From positions 1-13,675 of the forward strand of contig JAESTI010000448.1 in assembly GCA_016763665.1 (NCBI GenBank): a stretch of DNA of 13,675 nt, written 5' to 3'. Below are positions 1-7,199 of this stretch, in pieces. The position numbers were made by a program, and so were the translations under genes. The stretch comes from Bacteroidia bacterium. GTDB lineage: Bacteria > Bacteroidota > Bacteroidia > Flavobacteriales > NORP286. The stretch's first letter is position 1. Each line of letters begins with the position of its first letter. The notes beneath the pieces were generated by a model, which ran no database searches, was not told the origin of the DNA, and was given only the letters and a program-made list of their open reading frames with translations.

Positions 1-946
1 AGCTTGACGCAACATCAGGATGCTTTTCTCCTAATGTTTTTGTTTTAATTGTAACTGACATTTTGTAATAAACAATAGCGCTGTCAAATTTTTCTGTTTC
101 GTAGTAAATGATACCCAGGTTATTATAACTATTTGCCAATGAAGGATGTTCGCTTCCCAAATTCTTACTTTTATTTAGAATCGCCTTTTTATAATTATCT
201 ATCGCCTTGTCATAATTCCTTTTTAATCTGTAAACTTCACCTAAGTTGTTATAGCTATTCCCCACACCTCTATGATCTACACCAAAATTTTTCAAGAATA
301 CATTTAATGCCTTTAAATGTAAACTTTCTGCTTGATCATAATCTCCATTGTATCTATGAGCATTTCCCATGTTATTATAGCTTGTTGCAATGGCTGGATG
401 CCCATCACCTAGACTTTTTATACTTATTGCCAAATCAAGATTATAATATTGCAATGCTTTTTGATAAAATCCCCTATCCAAAAAAACGATACCCAAATTA
501 TTATAACTGGCAGCTACTAAAAGGTGGGATGCCCCCAAAGTTTGAATGCGCATATCCTTTATCTTTTGAAAATAAAACAAGCTCATGTCATAATCACCTT
601 GATAATGATGAACAATCCCCAAAACATTGTATAAACCGGACAGAGCGATGTGATCTTCCCCAAGCTTTTGCTCCCCTATTTTCAATGCCTCATTAATAGT
701 AATAAAAGCACTTTTATATTGAGTAGTTATAGCGAGATTAAATCCAATAACCCTGCTACATTTAATATAGTCTTCCCATCTTTCAAGTTCCAAATAAATT
801 TCCCTGGCTTTATTATAATAGTAAATTGAACTATCTAGTTGAGACGAATTGTAAAGCGAATCACCAACTTGAAAATAATGATGAGCAATTAAAGAATCTG
901 AACTATCAAATGAAATTACCTGAAGGGCTAGAAGAAAAGCAAGCAT
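1..946 (-). CDS. Tetratricopeptide-repeat protein, N-terminal part (3' end outside window)
   Basis: I translated the minus strand from the ATG at 946 and it stays open to the window edge, giving 315 residues. The start is fixed: an in-frame TAG lies directly before the ATG. The first 12 residues are hydrophobic (MLAFLLALQVIS) but lack a basic start, so a signal peptide is possible, not certain. From about residue 20 the protein is a chain of TPR units. From about residue 95 they have a regular 42-residue period of the kinesin-light-chain/TPR_12 kind, with recurring LGxxHPxxAxSYNNLG signatures (for example SYNNLGIVF, SYNNMGNAH, SYNNLGEVY, SYNNLGIIY). TPR arrays are protein-binding scaffolds. 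In Bacteroidota such arrays often continue into a CHAT peptidase domain, a histidine kinase or a DNA-binding domain. The deciding C-terminus is not in this window. It lies downstream of parC, behind a terminator, so it is probably transcribed separately. Confidence 0.88.
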   Translation of the reverse strand, partial: MLAFLLALQVISFDSSDSLIAHHYFQVGDSLYNSSQLDSSIYYYNKAREIYLELERWEDYIKCSRVIGFNLAITTQYKSAFITINEALKIGEQKLGEDHIALSGLYNVLGIVHHYQGDYDMSLFYFQKIKDMRIQTLGASHLLVAASYNNLGIVFLDRGFYQKALQYYNLDLAISIKSLGDGHPAIATSYNNMGNAHRYNGDYDQAESLHLKALNVFLKNFGVDHRGVGNSYNNLGEVYRLKRNYDKAIDNYKKAILNKSKNLGSEHPSLANSYNNLGIIYYETEKFDSAIVYYKMSVTIKTKTLGEKHPDVASS

Positions 947-972
947 CTATAAATTTATGTAAATGAAGGCAC

Positions 973-1005
973 AAAAAAAAGACGAAACAATTGAGCTCCG
1001 TCTTT
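973..1005 (-). terminator. Intrinsic terminator after parC
   Basis: Read on the minus strand, 19 bases after the parC stop codon there is a stem AAAGACG/CGTCTTT (7 perfect pairs) with a 14-base loop, running directly into a tract of eight T. This is the usual shape of a rho-independent terminator. It separates the parE-DUF559-parC unit from the TPR gene that starts at 946. Confidence 0.8.
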
Positions 1006-1023
1006 AATCTATTCCGAGACAAA

Positions 1024-3909
1024 TTAAAATAACCCTAGCTGATCATCTTCTTTATTCTTTTTGCCTTCATTTTTCGTTTCACTTACATCAAACTCAATGG
1101 TAGTTCCAAGGTCAACTTCTACAGTATCACTTTTCTTTTTGCCTTCCTTAGATTCTGTTTCTTTTTCGGCAACCTTCTTAGCAGGCTTTTCTTCAGCAGC
1201 TATTTTAGGAGGCTTTTTTTGATACCTCTTTGGTTTTGACTTCTCGACTTTCAACTCCTCAACTTTAGGTGCATCCTGAACTTCTTGAGGAACTTCATCC
1301 GTTTGTTGCACAACTTCCAGATCAATAACTTTTGAATTACTTTCAGGTTGCTCTTCTGCTGAAACCTTTACCTCCTTCAATTTAATAGCTGAAATTCCAT
1401 TATAGTTCAATTTATTACCAATAGCTCTCCACCCTTTCACATCAATAAATTCGATTAAATTCAATTCCTCTGAGGCTTTTTCTTTTTGCTTGCCTCTTAC
1501 AAAATTGAATGAGATAATAGCTTCAACAGTGGTCGTTACAATAGCTAACTTCGAATCTCGATGATCCGTGATAAATGAATATTTAGTAGCCTTAGTAGTA
1601 GTTTCTATTTTAAACCTTTTTACATAATAGGTTTTTTGTTTACCATCATAATGAACAGCACTTATCACATCTTCTTGATCAAATTTTTTGATGATAGAAA
1701 TATCGTTGGGTTCGTACCTGTTGATCAATTCAAATGAAGTAAGCATATAGTTCCCATTATTTAATATCACCAATATCTGATCATTGGTATTGAAATTTCC
1801 CAAATAATCACCGCGTTGTTCTTTGTTCAATTTTCCTACATTACTGTCGTACCAAATGTCTACACCACCAATTGTTGATTCACCGACTTCTTTTTGGGTA
1901 ATTTTTAATACCGGATATTTTGTTACCGAATTACCCTGAGATCCTCTACCCTTAATTGCCAAATCCGCAAAGTTATATTCGAAAAGTTTATTCCTTGCTT
2001 TTGAATCAGGTTTCAAGTATACACCAACCACTTCCGACTCACTGTTAGGATTAGCAGTAAAATATAGCACCTTTGAACTTTCTTTACCTTTAGTTAGATC
2101 GTACTCTTTATCTCTTGTAATAGATGTAACTGCAAATCTCTTGGCCATGGTTTTGCCACCTTTACCATCACGATATATTAAATTGTATACCATTCTATCA
2201 TCTCCCTTCTTCCACACTGCAGTATGGATGATGTCCTTACCTACAAAAGTCTTCTCTGCAATTTTTGTTACAATGAATTTTCCATCTTTTCTGATAGCTA
2301 TAATTGTATCCAGATCAGAACATTCACAAATAAATTCATCCTTTTTCAGCCCATAACCAATAAATCCATCTACCCTATTTACATAAAGTTTTTGGTTTGC
2401 AACAGCTACTTTACTGGCTGCAATTGTATCAAAAGTTCGGATCTCTGTTTTTCGTTCTCGTCCTTTTCCAAATTTTTCCTGAAGATTTTCAAAATAACTA
2501 ATTGCGTATTCAGTAAGGTTATTAAGGTTCTTCTTTACCTCCTTGATCTGTTCCTCCAGTTTATTGATCTCCTCATTGGCTCTAAAGGCATCAAATTTTG
2601 AAATTCTTTTGATCTTGATCTCTGTCAACCTTACAATGTCTTCTTCCGTAACCTCTCTCTTCAAATGCTTAACGTGAGGTTTCAATCCCTTATCAATTGA
2701 CTTAATAACAGCCTCCCAGGTTTCACATTCCTCTATGTCGCGGTAAATTTTCTTTTCAATAAATATTTTTTCCAAAGAAGAAAAATGCCATTTCTCTGCA
2801 AGCTCATCCCTCTTAATTTCAAGTTCAGTTTTAAGCAACACTGCAGTGTTTTCTGTACAAGCTTTCAGTATCTCATCAACTGACAAAAAGTGAGGCGTGT
2901 CATCAATTATTACACATAAATTTGGAGAAATTGAAACTTCACAATCTGTAAAAGCATACAAAGCACTTATAGTCACATCAGGCGAAACTCCGGAAGGTAT
3001 ATCAATCAATATCTCTACATCCTTTGCTGTGTTATCTGTTACTTTTTTGATCTTGATCTTCCCATTGTCATTGGCCTTGAGTATTGAATCAATCAATCCC
3101 GTAGTAGTAGTTCCATACGGTATATTTTTTATCAATAAGGTCCTTTTATCGACTACCTCAATAATTGCACGTAGGCGTATCTTGCCACCTTTTTTACCCC
3201 CATTATATTCACTGAAATCTGCCAATCCACCATTAGGAAAGTCCGGCATCAAGTTAGTTTTCTTGCCATTCAACATTGCAATTGACCCTTTGATCAACTC
3301 AATGAAATTGTGAGGCATAATTTTGGTGGCTAACCCTACTGCAATTCCTTCAACTCCTTGTGCCAACAATAATGGAAACTTAACAGGTAAATTTACAGGT
3401 TCTTTTTTCCTTCCATCATAAGATTGCTGCCACTCCGTGGTATCGGGATTAAATACAACGGCCAAGGCAAACTCTGAAAGTCGTGCTTCAATATATCTTG
3501 GAGCTGCTGCCCTATCTCCGGTACGGGTATCTCCCCAGTTTCCCTGGGTGTCTATTAATAGGTCTTTTTGCCCAAGATTAACCAAAGCATCACCAATAGC
3601 CGCATCTCCATGGGGGTGAAACTGCATGGTTTGACCTATAATGTTAGCTACTTTATGAAAACGTCCATCATCCATATCTTTCATGGAGTGGAGTATTCTT
3701 CTTTGAACAGGTTTTAGTCCGTCTTGTATAGTAGGTACAGCGCGTTCAAGAATTACATAGGAAGCATAGTCCAAAAACCAATTCTCATACATCCCATCCA
3801 AATGGATTACATTATGAATTTCGTCTTCTTGTAGTTCTCTTTGGATAATTTCTTTTTCGTCCTTTTTATTTTGCTCTTCCTGGTTGGATTCTTTTTCTAC
3901 TTCGCTCAT
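1024..3909 (-). CDS. parC: DNA topoisomerase IV subunit A (ParC)
   Basis: This is the DNA-breaking and rejoining subunit of topoisomerase IV, which decatenates daughter chromosomes together with ParE. The 961 residues show an acidic/basic N-terminal extension (about 1-35), then the GyrA/ParC winged-helix breakage domain with HPHGDAAIGDAL (98-109) and AAAPRYIEAR (134-143). Tyr139 is the expected catalytic tyrosine and Arg138 its partner. A coiled-coil tower lies around 360-475 and a beta-pinwheel C-terminal domain around 490-845. No canonical GyrA box (QRRGGKG) is seen, which fits ParC rather than GyrA. Residues 850-961 are a charged Lys/Glu-rich, probably disordered tail ending in QLGLF. The position matching the quinolone-contacting Ser83 of E. 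coli GyrA is Ala103, while the acidic Asp107 (Asp87) is kept. It lies downstream of parE in the same direction, but 544 bp away because the DUF559 unit sits between them. Confidence 0.95.
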   Translation of the reverse strand: MSEVEKESNQEEQNKKDEKEIIQRELQEDEIHNVIHLDGMYENWFLDYASYVILERAVPTIQDGLKPVQRRILHSMKDMDDGRFHKVANIIGQTMQFHPHGDAAIGDALVNLGQKDLLIDTQGNWGDTRTGDRAAAPRYIEARLSEFALAVVFNPDTTEWQQSYDGRKKEPVNLPVKFPLLLAQGVEGIAVGLATKIMPHNFIELIKGSIAMLNGKKTNLMPDFPNGGLADFSEYNGGKKGGKIRLRAIIEVVDKRTLLIKNIPYGTTTTGLIDSILKANDNGKIKIKKVTDNTAKDVEILIDIPSGVSPDVTISALYAFTDCEVSISPNLCVIIDDTPHFLSVDEILKACTENTAVLLKTELEIKRDELAEKWHFSSLEKIFIEKKIYRDIEECETWEAVIKSIDKGLKPHVKHLKREVTEEDIVRLTEIKIKRISKFDAFRANEEINKLEEQIKEVKKNLNNLTEYAISYFENLQEKFGKGRERKTEIRTFDTIAASKVAVANQKLYVNRVDGFIGYGLKKDEFICECSDLDTIIAIRKDGKFIVTKIAEKTFVGKDIIHTAVWKKGDDRMVYNLIYRDGKGGKTMAKRFAVTSITRDKEYDLTKGKESSKVLYFTANPNSESEVVGVYLKPDSKARNKLFEYNFADLAIKGRGSQGNSVTKYPVLKITQKEVGESTIGGVDIWYDSNVGKLNKEQRGDYLGNFNTNDQILVILNNGNYMLTSFELINRYEPNDISIIKKFDQEDVISAVHYDGKQKTYYVKRFKIETTTKATKYSFITDHRDSKLAIVTTTVEAIISFNFVRGKQKEKASEELNLIEFIDVKGWRAIGNKLNYNGISAIKLKEVKVSAEEQPESNSKVIDLEVVQQTDEVPQEVQDAPKVEELKVEKSKPKRYQKKPPKIAAEEKPAKKVAEKETESKEGKKKSDTVEVDLGTTIEFDVSETKNEGKKNKEDDQLGLF

Positions 3910-3921
3910 CTTATAATATTT

Positions 3922-4001
3922 AACCCCTCTTTAGTCTCCCCTTTAAAAAGGGAGAAGCAATCAGTGTTCCCCTACTTTATAAGGAGGGGTTAGGGGAGGT
4001 T
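3922..4001. repeat. Double-hairpin module, parC-side copy
   Basis: About 80 bp, read on the plus strand. It opens with AACCCCTCTTTAG and closes with TTAGGGGAGGTT, which are imperfect inverted ends. Inside are two hairpins: TCTCCC/GGGAGA (3935-3955) and CCCCTACTT/AAGGAGGGG (3969-3989, one mismatch). The same architecture and much of the sequence recur in the same orientation at 4360-4454. On the minus strand this copy encodes the last residues (TSPNPSL) and stop codon of the DUF559 gene, and its other end stops 12 bases before the parC ATG. Confidence 0.85.
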
Positions 4002-4357
4002 TTTTCATTAAAACTATTTCTTATTTCCTGTAATACTCCTTCAATATTTTCATAAATATCTTCATTTACAATTCTTAATTTCCTAAATCCATGAGCTATT
4101 AAAAATTCACTTCTTTTTTCATCATGTAAACTAACCGAATAATCATCGTGTATTTTCCCATCAACTTCAATAATTAACTTCTCTGTTGAACAATAGAAAT
4201 CAACTATGTAATTACCAATGCTATGTTGTCTTCTAAATTTTCTATTATCCAACTTGCTTGCCTGCAATGCTTTCCAAAGAATTGCTTCAGCTGGTGTTAA
4301 ATTACTCCTTAAGTCTTTTCTTCTTTGTTTAAGATATTTATAGTTGTGTAGTTTCAT
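3977..4357 (-). CDS. DUF559 family endonuclease-like protein
   Basis: A 126-residue protein typical in length for DUF559 (PF04480), a family with the Vsr/PD-(D/E)XK restriction-endonuclease fold. Motifs seen: LTPAEAILWKAL (20-31, Glu24), FRRQHSIGNYIVDFYC (41-56, Asp53), LIIEVDGKIH (61-70, Glu64, Asp66, His70) and FRKLRIVNEDI (91-101). Asp53 and Glu64/Asp66 are the probable metal ligands. The start is certain, because an in-frame TAA lies directly before the ATG. Both gene ends are tied to the flanking modules: GAGGGGTTAA of the right module immediately precedes the ATG and may serve as its ribosome-binding region, and the last seven residues and stop are encoded in the left module. The biochemical role of DUF559 proteins is largely unestablished. 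A function in DNA nicking or spread of the unit is inference. It is probably co-transcribed with parE and parC. Confidence 0.9.
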   Translation of the reverse strand: MKLHNYKYLKQRRKDLRSNLTPAEAILWKALQASKLDNRKFRRQHSIGNYIVDFYCSTEKLIIEVDGKIHDDYSVSLHDEKRSEFLIAHGFRKLRIVNEDIYENIEGVLQEIRNSFNEKTSPNPSL

Positions 4358-4359
4358 TT

Positions 4360-4454
4360 AACCCCTCTTAGTCTCCCCTTAAAAAGGGGAGAAGCTATTT
4401 AAACACTCCCGTTAAAATATTCCCCTCCTTGTAAAGGAGGGGCTAGGGGTGGTT
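4360..4454. repeat. Double-hairpin module, parE-side copy
   Basis: About 95 bp, read on the plus strand. The outer ends are AACCCCTCTTAG and CTAGGGGTGGTT, an imperfect inverted pair. The two inner hairpins are perfect 9-bp stems with 3-base loops: TCTCCCCTT/AAGGGGAGA (4372-4392) and CCCCTCCTT/AAGGAGGGG (4422-4442). This copy has about 15 more spacer bases between the hairpins than the copy at 3922-4001. The outer T (4454) is also the complement of the last base of the parE stop codon. Confidence 0.87.
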
Positions 4455-6310
4455 CACGCTGCTTTATCTTCAATTATATCTTTCTCTATTTTTAGATTTT
4501 CAATAATAAATTGTTGACGCTCTGGTGTATTCTTACCCATGTAATAACTTAATATTTGTGGAATAGGTGTATCTTCTTGAAGGATAACCGGGTCTAATTT
4601 TATGTTTTCCCCGATAAAACCTCCAAATTCATCCGGTGAGATTTCCCCTAATCCTTTAAATCTTGTTATCTCCGGATTTTTACCCAATTTTTCAATAGCA
4701 ACTTGTTTTTCTTCTTCACTGTAACAATAAATCGTTTCCTTTTTGTTTCGAACCCTAAACAAAGGCGTATCTAGTATATATACATGTCCGTTCTTCACCA
4801 AGTCAGGAAAAAACTGAAGAAAAAATGTCAACAACAATAACCGAATATGCATTCCATCAACATCTGCATCTGTAGCAATTACCACATTATTGTAACGCAG
4901 ATCATCCAAACTTTCTTCTATATTTAAAGCATGTTGTAACAAATTGAACTCTTCATTTTCATAAACAACCTTCTTCTTCAAGCCAAAGCAATTTAATGGT
5001 TTTCCTCTCAAGCTAAACACTGCCTGAGTCAGCACATCACGAGATTTAGTTATTGATCCGCTGGCAGAATCTCCCTCTGTAATAAATAAGGTACTGTCAT
5101 ATCGCTTTTCATTTTTTTCATCATTATAATGAACTCTACAATCCCTCAACTTTTTATTATGCAAATTAGCTTTTTTAGCCCTCTGATTGGCCAATTTTCT
5201 AATTCCCGCCATGTCCTTTCTTTCTCTTTCTGATTGTTGTATCCTTTTCAGCAAAATCTCCGCAACGGTCGTATTTTTATGAAGAAAATCATCCAATTCT
5301 TTTTTTACATAATCAACAATGCACCCTCTAACCGTTGGACCATTGGGCCCCATATATTGCGAACCTAATTTGGTTTTTGTTTGAGATTCAAAAACCGGTT
5401 CTTGAATTCTAACACTAATTGCCCCAATAATGGAAGCTCTAATATCCGTTGCATCGAAATCTTTTTTGAAAAACTCTCTTAGGGTTTTAACAATTGCCTC
5501 CTTAAACGCATTAAGATGTGTTCCTCCGTGAGTAGTATGCTGCCCATTAACAAATGAGTAGTACTCCTCTCCGTATTGGATTCCATGAGTTAAAGCAAAT
5601 TCAACATCCTCACTTTTAAAGTGGATTATTGGGTATCTTAAGTTTTCTTCATCTGTTTTTCTAGACAATAAATCCCGTAACCCATTTTTGGAATAGTATC
5701 TTTTGCCGTTGAAATTAATACTCAACCCTGCATTGAGATAAGCATAATTCCAAATTTGATTTTCAAGATATTCAGGAAGGTATCTGAAATTTTTAAAAAC
5801 AGATTCATCTGGAATGAATGTTACACGAGTACCATTTTCTTCTTGTGTTTTAACCAAATTATGGTTCTTGATCAGTTCCCCTTTTTCAAACTCTGCAGCT
5901 TTACATTTTCCATCACGAATAGATTCTACTTTAAAGTAATTAGACAAAGCATTTACTGCTTTAGAACCCACACCATTCAACCCAACAGATTTTTGAAATA
6001 CTTCTGAGTCATATTTTGCTCCAGTATTTATTTTTGAAACACAGTCCAAAACTTTCCCAAGAGGGATACCCCTCCCATAATCTCTAACTTCCACTTTATG
6101 GTCGGTAACAGTAACTTCAATTTGCTTTCCATATCCCATTAAGAATTCATCAATTCCATTATCTATAACCTCTTTTACAAGTAGATAAATGCCATCATCC
6201 ACTGCAGATCCATCACCTAATTTCCCAATATACATCCCGGGACGAATGCGAATATGTTCTTTCCAGTCTAATGATTTTATGCTGTCTTCTGTGTATTTAG
6301 TTTCAGCCAT
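4454..6310 (-). CDS. parE: DNA topoisomerase IV subunit B (ParE)
   Basis: This is the ATPase subunit that drives strand passage by topoisomerase IV. The order is a GHKL ATPase domain with [10 protein letters not shown] (46-55; Glu47 general base, Asn51 for Mg), DYGRGIP (77-83, Asp77) and [14 protein letters not shown] (110-123), then the transducer domain with QTKTKLG (310-316; Lys312 contacts ATP), then the TOPRIM domain with TEGDSASGS (411-419, Glu412), TDADVDG (480-486; Asp481, Asp483, Asp485) and [13 protein letters not shown] (550-562). At 618 residues it lacks the large insert of long Gram-negative GyrB proteins, and EGDSASGS replaces the usual EGDSAGGS. Both point to Bacteroidota ParE rather than GyrB, as does the neighbouring parC. 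A matching promoter lies about 47 bases upstream. The stop codon abuts the palindromic module. Confidence 0.95.
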   Translation of the reverse strand: MAETKYTEDSIKSLDWKEHIRIRPGMYIGKLGDGSAVDDGIYLLVKEVIDNGIDEFLMGYGKQIEVTVTDHKVEVRDYGRGIPLGKVLDCVSKINTGAKYDSEVFQKSVGLNGVGSKAVNALSNYFKVESIRDGKCKAAEFEKGELIKNHNLVKTQEENGTRVTFIPDESVFKNFRYLPEYLENQIWNYAYLNAGLSINFNGKRYYSKNGLRDLLSRKTDEENLRYPIIHFKSEDVEFALTHGIQYGEEYYSFVNGQHTTHGGTHLNAFKEAIVKTLREFFKKDFDATDIRASIIGAISVRIQEPVFESQTKTKLGSQYMGPNGPTVRGCIVDYVKKELDDFLHKNTTVAEILLKRIQQSERERKDMAGIRKLANQRAKKANLHNKKLRDCRVHYNDEKNEKRYDSTLFITEGDSASGSITKSRDVLTQAVFSLRGKPLNCFGLKKKVVYENEEFNLLQHALNIEESLDDLRYNNVVIATDADVDGMHIRLLLLTFFLQFFPDLVKNGHVYILDTPLFRVRNKKETIYCYSEEEKQVAIEKLGKNPEITRFKGLGEISPDEFGGFIGENIKLDPVILQEDTPIPQILSYYMGKNTPERQQFIIENLKIEKDIIEDKAA

Positions 6311-6356
6311 TTGAAATAAAATAGTTAACTGTTAAAATGCGGATTTATAGCTTGTA

Positions 6357-6388
6357 CAAAGTTATAAAGTTTAAATGATAATAATCAA
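6357..6388 (-). promoter_or_regulatory. Bacteroidota-type promoter for parE operon
   Basis: On the minus strand there is TTG (6388-6386), a 21-base spacer, then TAACTTTG (6364-6357). This is a full match to the Bacteroidota primary-sigma form TTG-N(17-23)-TAnnTTTG. Transcription would start near 6350, giving a leader of about 40 bases before the parE ATG at 6310. The rest of the 6311-6546 gap shows no gene or clear hairpin. Confidence 0.65.
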
Positions 6389-6546
6389 CGTAAACCTATT
6401 ATTTATCCACATTACAGCTTATTTTAAAAGAAGCAATTTAAAGAATCTAAAGTTCAATTAAATAATGAGAAAAACACAGAAGAGTATTTACGAGAAGTTT
6501 ATTTACTAGATTGAGGAGGTAACAATTAGGTTAATAACTCCAAAAA

Positions 6547-7110
6547 CTATTTGAAGGAAAAGCCGCCAAAAATGTAACGAAGAGATGTACCAAAGGCCCA
6601 AATGCCTCCACAGTCAGATCCTACAACATCAAAGAAAGGCTTAACATCTACGCTCATAACAAACGGGACATCATATTTGCCAAAAAGATAATCCAATTCA
6701 TACTCAATGCCTATCACTCCATCAATACCGATTTTTGTAAACCTTCCTAATCCATCTGTTTTACAATATCCTGCAACTGGTTCAAAATTTCCGAAATGCA
6801 TTCCAGCTCCATAATAATAGGAAAACCCACCATATTGATCTCCTGTTATGATATGACTCTGTCGCTCATACAAACCATATACCATAAATCCTCGGTACAA
6901 CGAAAGTACGATCACTTCTATTCCAGAATTACCTTTGTCCTTACCGGTGGATAAAAAATGTTTTGCAGTAATGCCTGTTGCAACACTTCCACCCCACATG
7001 GCTCCAACAGCTGTTTTATACTCCTGAGCTGTGATCAGTAATGGGATATTTACGAGAAATGCAAGGATGAGGGGTCGTAATACTTTTTTCATCAACGATT
7101 TATACTCCAT
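6547..7110 (-). CDS. Exported outer-membrane beta-barrel-like protein
   Basis: A 187-residue protein with a clear signal peptide: a basic stretch (MKKVLR at 7-12), a hydrophobic core to about residue 26, and a probable signal-peptidase I site after LLITA (Ala28). The mature part alternates short amphipathic strands rich in Gly, Tyr and Phe with turns, starting TAVGAMWGGSVATGITAKHFL. It ends in an aromatic strand (LRYIFGGFSFK), as in small outer-membrane beta-barrels. It resembles a Bacteroidota family of small barrels with no assigned role. I see no enzyme motif. The ATG at 7092 (MKKVL) is an equally reasonable start and gives a more standard signal peptide. It is divergent from hemA and upstream of parE in the same direction, but 236 bp away with its own space for a promoter. 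Confidence 0.75.
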   Translation of the reverse strand: MEYKSLMKKVLRPLILAFLVNIPLLITAQEYKTAVGAMWGGSVATGITAKHFLSTGKDKGNSGIEVIVLSLYRGFMVYGLYERQSHIITGDQYGGFSYYYGAGMHFGNFEPVAGYCKTDGLGRFTKIGIDGVIGIEYELDYLFGKYDVPFVMSVDVKPFFDVVGSDCGGIWAFGTSLRYIFGGFSFK

Positions 7111-7199
7111 TTATTAGGTTTGTTACAATCACTTTGTTATTTCTTGACATTTCCATGACAATTGAGCTTTATTCAAATCGGATATTTGCATACCTAATT

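Larger units (their letters stand above)
3922..4454 (-). mobile_element. DUF559 gene flanked by paired palindromic modules, inserted between parE and parC
   Basis: The unit of 533 bp is module, nuclease-like gene, module. Both modules point the same way and share outer inverted ends (AACC...GGTT) and two internal stems. The unit fits exactly between two genes that would otherwise be only about 12 bases apart: its first base on the minus strand is the final A of the parE TGA, and its last lies 12 bases before the parC ATG. Seen directly: the repeat pair, the gene position and the overlap of repeat with gene ends. Inferred: that it inserted as a unit and that the nuclease takes part in its spread, by analogy with REP/RAYT elements. 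No target-site duplication was found, so a classical transposition mechanism is not supported. Confidence 0.65.

Noticed and set aside
133..696. Plus-strand open frame of 187 codons
   Set aside because: It lies opposite the TPR gene, whose minus-strand translation shows regular 42-residue repeats. The plus-strand product is a low-complexity mirror of those repeats.
2141..3619. Several plus-strand open frames
   Set aside because: They lie entirely within parC on the opposite strand, and their products show no family motifs.
3910..4460. Target-site duplication around the DUF559 unit
   Set aside because: Flanks at the two ends (ATATTT and CACGCT) do not match. The ATTT shared by the left edges of both modules is part of or next to the repeat, not a duplication of the outer target.
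5756..6007. Plus-strand open frame of 83 codons
   Set aside because: It is opposite the conserved ATPase part of parE and is rich in Phe/Ile from antisense of Lys/Asn codons.
6513..6520. Strong Shine-Dalgarno-like GAGGAGGT on the plus strand
   Set aside because: No start codon follows at a usable distance, and stops occur soon after. Genes here do not otherwise use such sites.
7162..7188. Possible hemA promoter: TTG, 16 bases, GATATTTG
   Set aside because: The spacer is short, the first base of the TAnnTTTG box is wrong, and the resulting leader would be only a few bases. Not strong enough to annotate.
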